Shown piece by piece: positions 22,835-34,827 of a stretch of DNA of 64,000 nt. Both the position numbers and the translations under genes were made by a program. Source of the DNA: Sinelater perroti (Eukaryota; Arthropoda; Insecta; Coleoptera; Elateridae); NCBI GenBank assembly GCA_036346155.1, contig JARFIY010000299.1, positions 5,790,001-5,854,000 of the forward strand. The letters run 5' to 3'. Below the pieces are notes generated by a model. That model did not search any database. It saw only the letters and a list, made by a program, of their open reading frames with translations, and was not told where the DNA came from. The number at the start of each line of letters is the position of its first letter. Position 1 is the first letter of the stretch.

Positions 22835-23430
22835 AAACCTCTCGTAGCAATCAGAGCCCATTACCGCTTTTTCAGCCGTAAAGCGAGGCCACGGAGCGCG
22901 CCTAATCGCGCCAGCTACCGGCTCCATTGTTTTTGCTAACAATGCAAATTCGCGGGCGCGCATTAAAAAACATTTACAGCTCATTGTGCTCCGGCGTCGC
23001 GAGCGCAGCGCAGCTCGCCTTATCGGCCATCAGTCAGCCCTGACGCTATCGGCGCAAAAACTGACACCTAACAGTCGGCCCGCAATTTGTATTCGCGGCG
23101 GTCTTTAAAAATTGCTTATACCCCTCATTGTCTGATTACGGTATAAAATACTGTTACATAACGTGATTGGCACTCGCAATCCGAGGAGCGCTCGTTTACC
23201 GTACGCTGCGCGGAACGTGCGCGTCTGCACACGCGTTGAAATCTCCAGCCCGCTCGGCCCTTTAACGCCGCTTTTCTCGGCCCAGCCACCGACCTCGCGA
23301 TAGCGGCTCCCCGAAGCAGTTTCGGAAGTCGCGATTGTACTATTTATGTAATTAGCGGTTATGTGCCGGGCTGCCAACAAAGCCGACAACTTACCGGAAG
23401 TAATTGGGTATAGAACGCATTTAGGTTTCA
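22835..23430. promoter_or_regulatory. GC/CpG-rich island with SOX and POU words, candidate regulatory module
   Basis: About 600 bp of CpG-rich DNA between AT-rich flanks. Within it, CCATTGT (22,924-22,930) faces AACAAT (22,938-22,943) as an inverted SOX pair, and the latter overlaps a perfect POU octamer ATGCAAAT (22,942-22,949). GCCGTAAA at 22,875-22,882 recurs in two other islands. Open frames on the minus strand (76 and 116 codons) lack family features. Enhancer function is inferred from motif grammar. Confidence 0.5.
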
Positions 23431-23780
23431 CCACCAACTTGTCAGACTGTTGCAAAAGTTATTTTTTTAATTTACTAGATAATTGTTTTTATTTTCAGAA
23501 CTGTCATACGAAATTGCCCAACTAGAGCGCCATAAATTATATTTTACGCCTAATAAAACAATAAAATAAAAAAAAATTCCAACCCAAATAAATTAAAAAA
23601 ACTAATGAAAGCCAGTGTGCCGAATTGATTATTTAATTGAAATTATAAAAGATTAAAAATAAAACTGGATTGCGAAACAGGCGGAACGCAGCTAAGTTCT
23701 CTGCTACATAGTAAGTTGTATGTGCTAAGTGCAGACCATTAAAGCTTCACTACTAATCAGAGCCCGTAAGACTGGCCAGG
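23430..23780. other. AT-rich spacer, nothing recognised
   Basis: A-rich sequence between a GC island and a Jockey-like element. No feature is visible in it. Confidence 0.35.
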
Positions 23781-25010
23781 AGGAATGTAGAGAAAGCGGG
23801 TGCATTTGTGGATTTCTTACTGAGGTTTTCAACCTCACCATCAGAAAATGATTCTAAGGAAGGAAGAAGAACACATAGAACTACTTAACTAGGAGGAGTC
23901 CTACCAACTGAAGTCCAAGACGTAGTCGAAACTCTGCACCCAAGTTGCTTTATATTAGAATAAAATACTTTACACAACTATTTAACGCTATTCCACTTAT
24001 TGGGCATTTCCCAAACGAATAGAAATGTCTTGACCCAAAATTGGAGAAACCCAATGAGGTACAACCACATCGACCTATAGCAGCCAAAGCATTTGAAAAA
24101 CCATCACAAAAAAGACTCTTTCCAATCCTTAAAAATACTATTCCAAATCATCAATGCACTCTACGATAGAACAAGTTGATCGAGTTATCGACAAAGTCAA
24201 TGAAGTTCGAAAATAAACAATACTGATCTGCTGCATTCCTCGATGTAACACAGGCACATAAGCCTGTTACGCAAGTTTCGTTTGGTTCTCTCTTTGAACT
24301 ATCCACTTCTACCTAAATCCTACCTGCAAAATAGACCTTGTTAAAGTTGCCAATAAACTCACAGAACTATCAAAGACCTGGAGTACCCCAAGGTAGTGTT
24401 CTTGGGCCATTGCTATACTTAATGTATACTTCTCACCTTCCGACAACATCTAACGTTGTGTCCACCATCACTGATCTCGCTGTCGCCACGCAAACTCTGC
24501 AACCGTCTTCAACTCGATGCGTTTCCGATTATAAAAATGGAGAATTAAAGATGATTAAACCAAATCCGTATATATAAAGTTCACGATGTGAAGCCATAGG
24601 GGGCTATCTCAGCAAGAAGTGCATATTTTTAAGGAAAGAAAAGAGTTAGGTCTTATTCTCACCAATATACCGGCTCCTTAGACATAACTCAAACCTTACC
24701 ATCGACAATTAACTCCTTGTCTACAAAGCCATATTGAAACCGATCTGCTTCCATGGAATAAAACTCTGGGGCACCGTTTCCAAATCTAATATCTAGATTC
24801 TCTAGCATTTTCATTCCGAATTGCTGAGGATGATTGTAAATGGGTACTGACATGTATCAAACGCAATTGTGGATGAAATAGGCAGCCTAAGCGTACAATA
24901 CACAGTCCGGCTCGAGGCACATCCAAACAATTTGGTAAAAAATATCATGAACCAACTAATAAACAACAAAAGACCCCATAAGATGCGCACCAAATCAATT
25001 ACCCGATAGA
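23780..25010 (+). mobile_element. Decayed Jockey-like non-LTR retrotransposon (reverse transcriptase part)
   Basis: Plus-strand fragments appear in Jockey Pol order. About 24,040-24,130 gives H-R-P-I-A-A-K-A-F-E-K then R-L-F-P-I-L-K. About 24,180-24,250 gives V-I-D-K-V-N-E-V-R-K and A-A-F-L-D-V-T-Q-A-H, the F-L-D-I-x-x-A-F-D box. At 24,368-24,415 G-V-P-Q-G-S-V-L-G-P-L-L-Y-L-M-Y-T is intact, followed by a degenerate catalytic box where A-D-D would be. After 24,660 come H-Q-Y-T-G-S-L and I-N-S-L-S-T-K, thumb-like pieces. The endonuclease is not visible upstream, consistent with 5' truncation. Frameshifts and stops make it inactive. Confidence 0.7.
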
Positions 25011-25385
25011 TTTTGATTGCCCTATTTTTAGATTTAAGATTATTTGTTATCCTAAAGTCACACAAGGTCATGAAGAATGCTAATAAATACTCTTCTACAT
25101 ATTGTATATTTGTCATATAATTTGCTAAATGTATGTTTATAGATCACAAATAAAGTGGGATATTAATAAATATGTGCTACGCACTGTAGTAAACATATAA
25201 AATTAAAAAAGCACAAACAACTTGCACGTGAAGCCGAGTAGTCTGCCTTAATTGTCAAATATTTGTCTTTTAGCTGCAATGTGCAAAGAAAAATAGATAA
25301 GGAAGGTGAGAAGGGAAAAGAGGCGGTAGATTTTGGACGAATACTATCAAAACTAACCTACATTAGCGAATACAAATAGGCATTA
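25010..25385. other. AT-rich spacer, nothing recognised
   Basis: This is sequence after the retrotransposon fragment. Its left part may still be decayed 3' end of that element. No gene is seen. Confidence 0.3.
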
Positions 25386-25389
25386 TTTA

Positions 25390-25965
25390 CATAACTTCAT
25401 TTAAAGGTCTACAAAAGAGAAAAGAATTAAAAAAATAAAAAATAAAAATAATTTCACAGAACCTTAAATCGCACCTTAAGGGGTCACTCCACACTTGCAA
25501 TTTTAGTTAGAAAAAATTTGAACCAGATCACTAAAGTAAATATTAAAAAAAAAGTTAAATTGTGCCATGATCTTCAAATTCTATACTGACCTTGACTTCA
25601 GGCACCAGCATACCAAATTTCATCAAGATTCTTCATGCATATTTACATAACTAAGACCCAACAGACGACTAAATAAAGAAGGGAGATATCAAACGAAATA
25701 TTTTTTTTGAAGAATTTAAATTTCGTTTAAAGGAAGTCTACGAAAGTGAAAAGAATTAAAAAAATAAAAATAATTTCATAGAACCTCAAGTGGCACCTAA
25801 AATAGTCATTCAGCGCTTGTAATCTTAGTTAGAAGAGATTTGAGTCAATCAAGAAGTAAAACAAGTATTAGAAAAATAAAGTCAAATGGTGCCGTGATCT
25901 TCAAATTTTATAATAATCTTGACTCCAGACACTAAATCTCAGCAAGATTCTTTAAACTGCTTTTG
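25390..25965. repeat. Direct duplication of a unit of roughly 250-330 bp
   Basis: Two direct copies, about 25,400-25,660 and 25,725-25,965, share a series of blocks in the same order. These are A-A-A-G-A-A-T-T-A-A-A-A-A-A-A-T-A-A-A, then A-T-A-A-T-T-T-C-A-x-A-G-A-A-C-C-T, then G-G-x-x-x-C-A-C-x-x-T-A or relatives, then C-T-T-A-G-T-T-A-G-A-A-type blocks, then G-T-G-C-C-x-T-G-A-T-C-T-T-C-A-A-A-T-T. They end in C-A-A-G-A-T-T-C-T-T. The start-to-start spacing is about 330 bp and identity by eye is perhaps three quarters. The origin is unknown. Confidence 0.65.
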
Positions 25966-25969
25966 AGTA

Positions 25970-27440
25970 ATTAACGTAAAGCGTAATAACACCTCATTAC
26001 ATGCTTTTCAAGAATTTAAATGAAATAACAGAAGTTTTGTTAAATAAAAAACGAAATATAAAAGAAAAATAAATTAAAAGCATTTGTCATAATTTAAGGC
26101 AAAATCACAGTACAATAGAATGTATAGGAAGAATTACAAGAACTTATCAAAGAGAAAAACTGAAGAAACAAAGTCATATAAGCGACAGGCAGTTTCTTGA
26201 TTTTTTCCCTAATTAAGTGCAAGTTACACTTGGTGGTTCTTTAGAAAGCTCCCCTAAAAGGTCGGCATTGAAAGATTCAACGCCTTCTTCAGTTCCTTCT
26301 GCTACCACAAACATTTTCTAATATGTAGTTAGTTGAGGTCAACGTTTCTTAACGTTTAGAATGATGAAGTGTTCCTTATGGTATTTTTATGACCATATAT
26401 TTCTAGTTTTACCATTAACTTGTCATGATAACCAAATGTTTCGCCCAACTGATTATTGATGGAAGTGCTAATCGAAATGAGTATCCTGACGAATTGTTGA
26501 GGATATTACTAAAATTAATGGCCTAAGAATCCAGAATACCAACAGAGACTTTTATATTAATTTAAAAGGCGTGAGTTTCTTTTCTCCTTCCTTTCTTTGG
26601 CCAATTAGTTTGACTATACAACTATAACGTTTAAGGAGCAATTGGTTCTGTTTTATAAAATCTGAATTTTTCCCCATCCTTTCTCAGGCAAATACTTTAG
26701 TACAGTTGTAATTATATTACTGCAGTTTTTAATTTAAACTATTTTTGATTTCCTTTTTGTTACCAAACCATAATTCTAGTCTGCGAAACTTCTTCCTCCT
26801 CTTTGATAAGACAATGTCTTGTTAGCTACCTACCTTTAGGGGACGTAGGCGTCCAGCTTTCATACCACCGCTTCGGAGATCTACCTAATAACCTTCTAGT
26901 GTTTTGACCTACTTTGCCAAACGTTCTACTTCCATTCTGCCATTTTATTACATCCTGTAGTACTTCAAGGTTTTCCCTTCCTCTTTAATAGATCTTGGTA
27001 CTTTCACCTCTGTTGTTCAACAATCTTTTTGTTCCTGTCGTTTCTACTTTTGTTTCTACTGGTCTGCCGCACTCGTATGTTATGCGAAAGTTGTAGATAT
27101 GAAATATCAAAATTGTGCTCGTTCCCCTTTTATTATTATTATTTGAATATAGTATTTGAATTTGGAAGTTTCTGTTGCTTCTTTTCCTTGAAATGAAAGA
27201 TTTTGGGAAGTCTTAAATTTCAGTTTTGTTCACCATACAATTTAAAATTTGTTTTGCGTTTTATATAAATGTAGAGAAATATATAAATTTATTGACTTCA
27301 TACCCCATAAAAATTATTTAGACGAAAAATGTGACAAAAATAATGCTTTAAATAAAGAATTTGGCGTTTTCTTATTCATAATTAATCATAATTAACTACA
27401 AACCTATCCTTACTTTAATTTATTTATTACGCTTAGATGA
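25970..27440. other. AT-rich stretch with a possible minus-strand retrotransposon tail
   Basis: No gene is seen. On the minus strand around 26,830-26,900 the peptide R-R-L-L-G-R-S-P-K-R-W-Y-E-S-W resembles the G-R-P-x-K-R-W motif near the end of several non-LTR Pol proteins. It is isolated, so I do not call an element here. Confidence 0.25.
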
Positions 27441-27590
27441 AAGATTTTGAGATGTTTATGTCAGTGATGTGTTCACGATTTTGAGCCTCTCTGATCCATG
27501 CTAACCCGGCCGTGAACACTGGAGAAACATGAAAGAGGCCTATGTTCAGAAATGGACCGAAGATGGCTAATGATGATGATGATGTCAGTG
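27440..27590 (+). mobile_element. 3' tail of a non-LTR retrotransposon ending in GATGAT repeats
   Basis: Plus-strand translation gives W-R-N-M-K-E-A-Y-V-Q-K-W-T-E-D-G just before a short TGA/ATG-type microsatellite at 27,571-27,584. The combination of a C-terminal peptide, stops, and a GATGAT tract is how several insect non-LTR families terminate. Only the tail is present, as expected of a 5'-truncated insertion. Confidence 0.4.
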
Positions 27591-27594
27591 ATGA

Positions 27595-29875
27595 CTTTAA
27601 ATGATGCAAATGATTTCTGTTATGCGTTATACATCTTATTCTTGGGTCTCTGTTAGATTATTTAAAGGCAGCAATAGAAGAATCTTTATTTTAACTTTGA
27701 CATAGTTTACATGGTCAAAACCGACCTAGCGCCCAGGTGAGCGGTTTCGTAAGGGCACAGTGTTTTAGGGGTGCATCAGGTTATATTTAAAAGACTTCGC
27801 TGATGTAGTATCATAACAATTTCAAGATATATTGTTTATATCATCCACAGTATCGCTCGGTCAAAAATATCCACATCCTTGTTTAACTGTCAATGAAACT
27901 CTTCCAGCACGAATTATTTGGATTTATTTTAAATATTTAAATGCGAAACCATTCCGCCGGAACGTTACTCCAATTTGGTGTCCCTCTTCAAATTAGTTTT
28001 AGAGATATTGAAAAGGACGCGGGGAACTGGTCTTGATGCAATACAATTTGTTGAAAGATGAAGTGGCCATCTACTGTAGTGCAAGAAGGATATCGACTTA
28101 AGCAAGCATATTATCTTTAGTAATTTTTCCATTCCCAATAGAAAGTAATTCTATGGGAAAGGTGTAGGTTGACCAGGGTTCGTTAGAACAATGGAAATAT
28201 GTCATGCCTCAAAACTATCGTAGTTTGCCCGAGTGAATTTAAACATTTGAGTTGTCGTGGAGATGTATGCTTAAAACCCGTAGCGTTAGAGAGTTGTTGA
28301 GAAAAATGAGGACACTCAGCACCAACTCCTAAAATTTTCCTGTACAAACGCTTTTGTAGCCATTAAAGCAGAAGGTCCTAACATATAAATGGATCACTAG
28401 CCAAAAGCACCTATGAGGGTTTCTTCCACCATTCTCAGGACACACGCTTCTAGACAGAACTTCTGATAAACTTCAGAGAAAGAGATCTGGATTTTGCTTC
28501 TGCACGGTTTCTGGTTTCCGAAATACAACACTCACCACACTCAGAGAAACTGCATTATTTCCTAATAAAGAAAACCTGTTTAATCCAAAATATCAGTAGC
28601 TTGTATATGCAAAATACGCGCAATAATTTTCATGTTTCTAGAGAAGAACTGAAAAGTGTTTTGGAATTTTATAAGAAAAGCATCACATAAAGTTATCGTT
28701 TTAAATGTACGCTTGGCAGACTGCTACGGAGCAACCTTTACAGGCTGCTTAGGGATATTCATTATACTTTCAATTAGGGTCTGATCAAGCGCTGTCCATT
28801 TCGCAACTAATTCTAATATTCATTGGGAAAGTACTTTTAAAGTTAAAAGAGAGGATCTCAAAATGGTTTGTATAGTGATGCCTAGCAAGAGAGTACACAA
28901 GAAGTCAAAACCGTCATCAGAACAGTCTGATACTCGGTTTCATTTGGAGACTAGTTAAGATTTTAATAAAGAAACTCTTCTAATCAATCCACTTACCTAA
29001 CGGTGTTATCCATACCGTTATGTATAACCCTAATATTTTCCTAAGCAGTACTGGGGCTACGGACTAGGTCCAATATTTTAAAGTATTAGCCTATATCTTC
29101 TTAAGCCATCAAGTTGATTTGAAAGATTTCCGAATTGAATCAGACGCAATTTTTATTCTACATAAACAACTGAAGGACATTTCCTTTTCGATATTGTCTT
29201 ACTGTAAATTTTGGAAGTACTATAGCTGCTGTATCAGTACTTCTTTTGTAATAATGACCTTAGATGACTTTAGGATGATTTGATTCTCACTTAATTTGAA
29301 TTCGTATATTATGGTAATCATCTTTGATGATTTTCGGATTTTTTAAAAATTCGAATCTTATACAGACGTACGGCTTGAGCCCTAAATATAGAATTGAAGC
29401 AGTAATAGTTCAACTAAAAAATGTGTTGATTTTTTCCTTGATACTCAAATACTTTTAACGAAACAGACAATTTGTACAGTAAAAGCTAGGTCGTAACTAT
29501 GTTTTAAATGGAATTTTGTGTTTTTGCAATGGCGCCAGTTGATATCTGTTAGGAGTTTAGGATCACTTTTTGGTACAACTGGATTCCACTGCAACAGCAG
29601 ATTTTTTTGCTTGATGTCATTATTGATGACTCATTTCCATATCTTAAACTTTGATGTTTTTTGTTCCTTTTTTAATTTACTGTAGTTGAATTTATAGAAT
29701 TCTGTTGATGTCTTTAACTCATCGGACATCAAATATTTAAAGAAACAAAGCATCTTCTCTAAAATTCCGGAAGTACAATTTAATGTTCTTTGTTTTATTT
29801 TTCTAACAAATTCATGTCACCAGGGTCATTTCTTTTCCGTAACTGTCTCCCTTTGCTCTTTTTGCACTAGAAAGT
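27595..29875. other. AT-rich stretch, nothing recognised
   Basis: I found no exon, RNA gene or nameable transposon. The portion at 27.95-28.9 kb is less AT-rich than its surroundings and may be an old element I cannot classify. Confidence 0.3.
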
Positions 29876-29879
29876 TAAT

Positions 29880-30620
29880 GTTAAGCTACCGCATAGACAA
29901 TCCGAGCACCGCAATTCGTGATGGCAATCAGCCCGCGATTGCGATGTGCTTGGAAAGCTTAATTTGCCAGCCCGATCCGAATGAGCTCCCAGCCGCGGAA
30001 CAACACGCCGCGATCGAGGAATTCATTTCACTTATTTTCTTGTCAGGCAATAATTACAAAAAGAGGTTGATTGAAGAAGAAAGTCCGCGAGTAACGGTCG
30101 CGTCCGTTCACCTGCATCCATCCGGGCTTTCCTAGGAGGCAGAGCTTCAAAAAGCCGGGCGCTGGACCGGTGATCACAGGGCTTCGTGCCGCACACGCGG
30201 CGATTTGGCGCTGGGAGAGGAGAACGAGCATTGTCCAATATGCCTTGCGCAACCCACTTTTGGGCACCAGCCCGGGGCCAGAAGCGCGCCGCGGCACCTC
30301 GCCAATGACTAACGGTCGAAATCCGAGGTGCCGTTATGGCTAAATTGCAGCCTTATTCGCAATTTATTTGCGCCCACGACGTTGATCGCCGGCAGCGGCA
30401 GACGGGGCCAATTTTCCCGCGCGCGACAATCTCAATTGCTAGTATTGCCCGGAGAAAGTGCGCCCGGTTAGGAATTTTCCCCGGCGAGGCCCGCAGCTAG
30501 AAAGCCCCGCACAAATATTTCGGAAACGTTGCCACTGTAACTCACAAAGCTTTATCTGTTTTCTGGTTTTGCTGGCGCATTAATTTGATTTAGGAGAAAC
30601 GGCAGTGAAAGCCCGGAAAA
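29880..30620. promoter_or_regulatory. GC/CpG-rich island, candidate regulatory module
   Basis: About 740 bp, strongly GC- and CpG-rich with abrupt edges. Short frames on both strands (68-85 codons) overlap without a motif. The DNA contains CAATTTATTTGCG-like and GCAATT words, and several TAAT/ATTA cores embedded in GC sequence. With the next island 550 bp further on, it may form one larger module. Confidence 0.4.
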
Positions 30621-31169
30621 GCTAATCTGCGAATGGAAGTAAGCTTTGTGTTGTACTTCCAAGTTATAGCAAGCTTTGAGGGAAAACTCCCATATAATCC
30701 TTCTTTACTTTTCCGATGCCCCTCGTATAAGATTTCTTTAAGAGTTTCAACTCACAGCTACACTTTTGCTGCTTAATGATTAAGTATATAAAGTCGGAAC
30801 GCAATATATTCACCTAAAATGGACGCCGACAGCAGATTTATTGAGACATCAGTGCCATGCAGTGAAAGTCGAACAAAAATTGTTATTAAAGTATACAACG
30901 AGGACGATGTTAATGCAGATATCAATCAAAGCTGTAAGCGCTATATCAATGATGGATGATAAAAATTTGAATACTAAGCGGTTTCGGCTGCTTGCAACAA
31001 CGCCCGCGAAAAATAGCGGGGAGTTGCTGAAGAAGCCCAAGTGATTAATTCGAAGATTTATCAGGAACCGTTGGCGTGCTGGCAGATCTTTTGTAGAACT
31101 TGTTCTTCGTGAGGCTACCGCTGTATGTCTTTTCCCAGTTCGATCTGCTAACAGCGCCATATTTTTCCG

Positions 31170-31725
31170 CCTAATCTAGCGTTGAAATCTCCGACGTCCG
31201 CCAGCCGCACTTTCTACCCAAAAGCTCTCCTCGGCTGTTCGTGTTTGGCCAATTTTTTCACTTCCTCTTGCTATAATTGCAAGCCAAGCGCTGCCTGTCA
31301 AAACAGGAGAGTGGGCTGCTTCATCATCGGATTGCGGCCGCTTTGCCGTTTGATTACTTCGCGGCGCATTTGGATGTGACGGGCATTTCACCGTCTGCCG
31401 GCTTCATTAGCGTCGCGTTTTTTCAGCCCGGCGGGCCACCCGGAAAATCTCGATTGCCCGAGCAGTTGCCTAATGCCCCAGAGAGCGCAATCGGCGCGCG
31501 GTTTTGCCCAGAACCGACGGATTCGATTTGGGCGATGCGGAAATCGAAAAAGTCGGCGGTTGCGAACGCTTCGCATGGGACTTAAAAGCGATTTGGAATG
31601 CAAAATCGCCTTGCAGCGCCTTTTAGGCGCGGGAGAACGTGCTGCGCAATCGGCGCTGATAACTTCCTCGGTTTTTCGGCCGAAAAGCTGCGCGGGTCGC
31701 TCAAAGCAACTCGAGATTAGTTTCT
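31170..31725. promoter_or_regulatory. GC/CpG-rich island, candidate regulatory module
   Basis: About 550 bp of GC-rich DNA. A 159-codon minus-strand frame (31,388-31,867) is the longest single frame in the window. Half of it runs out of the island into AT-rich sequence, and three frames overlap inside the island. No domain is recognisable. I favour non-coding DNA, but this frame deserves a homology search before dismissal. Confidence 0.35.
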
Positions 31726-31849
31726 CAATAAAAATTTTATTATTGTGATTTAATATCGACAAAGCTGTAACATTACGTTCGATGAAGCTTTGATTTGTTA
31801 TGCGTATTTTTGAGAACAATTTTCCATCCATAATCTCCAAATAATTATA

Positions 31850-33850
31850 ATAATTATAAAAGAACAACAGCGTTACCGAAGTTGAAGACGAAACACAAGA
31901 AGATAAAAGCCACGTATCGCTACCATAAGATTTAAAAATAAAATGGAAACATATCTGACGATTTGAAGGAATAGCAACCTTATTAAAAGATTAATATTAC
32001 ACAAACTACAATATAAACAATACATCAAAGCACTAATTATAATAATGAATGAAGAAATTATAATACAAAAGTATACATAAATGACTTGGGCAACTTATGT
32101 CGCGGCATCAACTATTATAACATGTAATGACTAGAAGATATAGAAAAGGAAAATAAATGGAAAGAAGAATAAAAAATAACATTAGCAAATCAAAAGCTAA
32201 CGTAGGCAAAACAACTCAACATATGAATGGAAATAAGTCAAAGAGAATGATGATATAACTATCAAAAGATACTAAGCAAACATCCTTAGAAGCTAACAGT
32301 ATATTCGGCACGCCTATGCAGCTATGAAAAGTCCATTAACAGGAAAATAACAATAACAAAAAGCTCTATTAAAAAAGTTAACAAATAGAAAAGAAATTAT
32401 AATTTTCTTAAAGAATATGCGGTCTAATAATAAAATGAGCAAGAAGAGAGACAAATAGAAATGCAAGAATAAAATTTCGATCAAATAGCAACAGAAGAAT
32501 ATACAAAAGTAATAAAAAATGAACACAAGCTCCGGTGCAGACGAAATACACAACTTTTGGTATAAACAATTAACATCAATGCATACTTACCTAACAAGAC
32601 AAATAAATAAAATAAAAGAAGACCCTCATCTAACACCATAATTAGTAATTAAAGTAAAAATATATGCATTGCCAAAAAAAGAAGGAAACAAAGAACCCAA
32701 CAAATTATCGGCCTATAACTTTTTTTCGCGAATCCTATATAAAATAGTAACATCCATGATATGTAAGAAAGCAAAACAACTTCTGACTGAAAGTAACATT
32801 ATAACGGAAGAACAAAAAGTTGGAAAAAATTGAATCAAAGAACAGCTAATTATAGACAGAGTAATTATAAAAAAAAAAACGAAAAACATTAAAGAAACGA
32901 CCGAATCTATCACATAGAGTATAAAAAAGCCTAGGACCGAGTACTACGTTCCCTGCTAAAAAAGATTATAAACATAAAACGAGGGATATTTGAAGGTGAC
33001 TTGTAGAACATTGTATAGTTTTGTCTATGCTTAAACTCTCTTTCAAATACCTTGACCAAAGCAACAGACATCAAAAACAACAACACACACAATTAACCAT
33101 CTGCTTTACATTGATGATGTCGAAATATAAGGACTAGCAAAAATAGATCAAAGACCTATTAAAAATAATAGAAAAATAATAGAGCTAACATTAAAATAGA
33201 GTTCGTTGTTACAAAACTAAAGATTTCCTCATCGCAATCCGTGATCAAGAAACAGCGACAAAAAGGTATCAAAAACATATGAAAAATGTAACAAGAAATG
33301 GTGTCATATATAGCAGAAAGACATTGAACATATAATAGGAAGGTGTGAAATCTTAGCAAGAACTACTTAGACTGAACGACACAGTATCGCAGCAAAAATT
33401 ATACATCAAGCAATAGTCTTCAAACGACTCAAACTACACACAAAGAGAATTCTAGAAAATATACATTACAAAGCATGTTACGATGTAACGACGCATAAAG
33501 ACAAAAGGATTATACGTAATAAGCCAAATGTAACTCCACATGATAAAATAAGGAAGATAACATGCATATTGACGTAACCATAGCAACAGATATAGACATA
33601 ACAAAGAAATATACCGAAGAAAATAGCGAAATATACACGCGTGTCATTAGAACTAGAAAGAATATGGTAACATACACATCTTAACAACTTCAGCTCGACC
33701 CATTCATCAAGCAATAATACTTAAAACATGCAACATAGTACGGTTATTTTTGAAGTAATAGAGTCACTGGTCAAACTTGGTAACAAACAAACGGGGGTTC
33801 TAAAGTGTAAATGGCGAAAGCTGGAAATAGAAAAATAAAAATGATAATAA
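31850..33850 (+). mobile_element. Decayed R4/Dong-like non-LTR retrotransposon
   Basis: The plus strand reads in the order of a restriction-like-endonuclease type Pol protein. From 32,525 comes S-S-G-A-D-E-I-H-N-F-W-Y-K-Q-L-T-S, then L-T-R-Q-I-N-K-I-K-E-D-P near 32,600. Next are A-L-P-K-K-E-G-N-K-E-P then F-F-S-R-I-L-Y-K-I-V (32,665-32,745), and N-I-I-T-E-E-Q-K-V-G-K-N then K-E-Q-L-I-I-D-R-V-I (32,790-32,865). L-Y-I-D-D-V-E-I-Y at 33,107-33,130 is the catalytic box. E-T-I-E-H-I-I-G-R-C-E-I-L near 33,315 is the C-terminal zinc knuckle, followed by I-I-H-Q-A-I and the endonuclease region to about 33,700. It ends with an ATA-ATA-rich tail at 33,838-33,857. Frameshifts and stops make it inactive. 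The 5' border is uncertain. The R4 clade is chosen from the combination of these motifs. Confidence 0.7.
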
Positions 33851-33857
33851 TAATAAT

Positions 33858-33985
33858 TAGCCTCTAACGCTCTACGTGGGAACATGGCTCGCGAACAGAG
33901 AGGTTGAGGCTCTCATAAGTCATACCGCGGCTTAGGCGACCGCATTATTACCCCTTATTCGAAGTGAACTCGGTTCGACCCGCCT
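33858..33985 (+). repeat. Dispersed repeat family D, copy 2
   Basis: It starts directly after the ATA-rich tail of the R4-like element: C-T-C-T-A-A-C-G-C-T-C-T-A-C-G-T-G-G-G, then G-C-G-A-A-C-A-G-A-G-A-G-G-T-T-G-A-G-G, then G-G-C-G-A-C-C-G-C-A-T-T-A-T-T-A-C-C-C-C. It shares these blocks with the copies at 50.2 and 51.2 kb. Confidence 0.6.
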
Positions 33986-34827
33986 ATATATTTTTGATTT
34001 GATCCTATTGCTGAATATTACATTCAACATTTTGTGAATTGGCTTTATTATCACGTAATTAAAAGAACATTAAAATACAAAAATCAACGCAATATCACTA
34101 GTTAGAGTAGTCGTACGTAAGCACTGCTTGAAATACGCGGCAATGCGGGGGATTTGAAATTATTTTGGACGAGCCTATTCGCCTAAAGGAGGGGAGTCGT
34201 GTGTCAACAGTTTCGGATTATTTATTTTAGTTTTCAAGGGCTCACAAGAAATAAACCACGCAAAAATCTGTCTTTTTAAAGACAGTATTACATATTTCTT
34301 CTTGTATTGTTTTGGTAAGTCAGTAATGTGCATTTTGCTAAAGTTAATTTCTAACCTCAAAATCAGATAATGTTGTTGTGCGTATTTAGCTAAACAGAAT
34401 CGGCTGGCGACGTTAACTGCAAGTTGCCAATAAAAAAACTTAATAAGCAGAATCAACAGGTTTTGTATTTGGTCAGTTTTATTCATAATTTCTAACCCAA
34501 ATCGCTCGTTACTGATTTACACGTTACGACACGGCTTGTTGTAACTAAATCCGTGGTTGCGCAGATTAGCTCAGCCGTAATTTCGCCCACAGGTCCTTTA
34601 AAAATTACAACCATTCTATCTATCTAAAAAAAGCATTTGTGCATTTTGCAGCAACCTTTATGTTGTACTTTATTGCATATTAAGTCTGTTATCATATATA
34701 TGACCGATAAAATTAAAAAATTTAAAATATAATCTTAGAATTATCAACTTTCAATACTTGCAGCACTACCAAGTGAAATTTTAAAATTCGAGATAAAATA
34801 CTGTTTTGAATATAAAAGAACCTTATG

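Noticed and set aside
26820..27000. A minus-strand G-R-S-P-K-R-W peptide resembling a retrotransposon C-terminus
   Set aside because: It is a single short motif without neighbouring Pol segments, too weak to call an element.
33960..33985. A GGTTCGACCC word resembling a tRNA T-loop box
   Set aside because: No matching A box, stems or anticodon loop. It belongs to a family D repeat copy.
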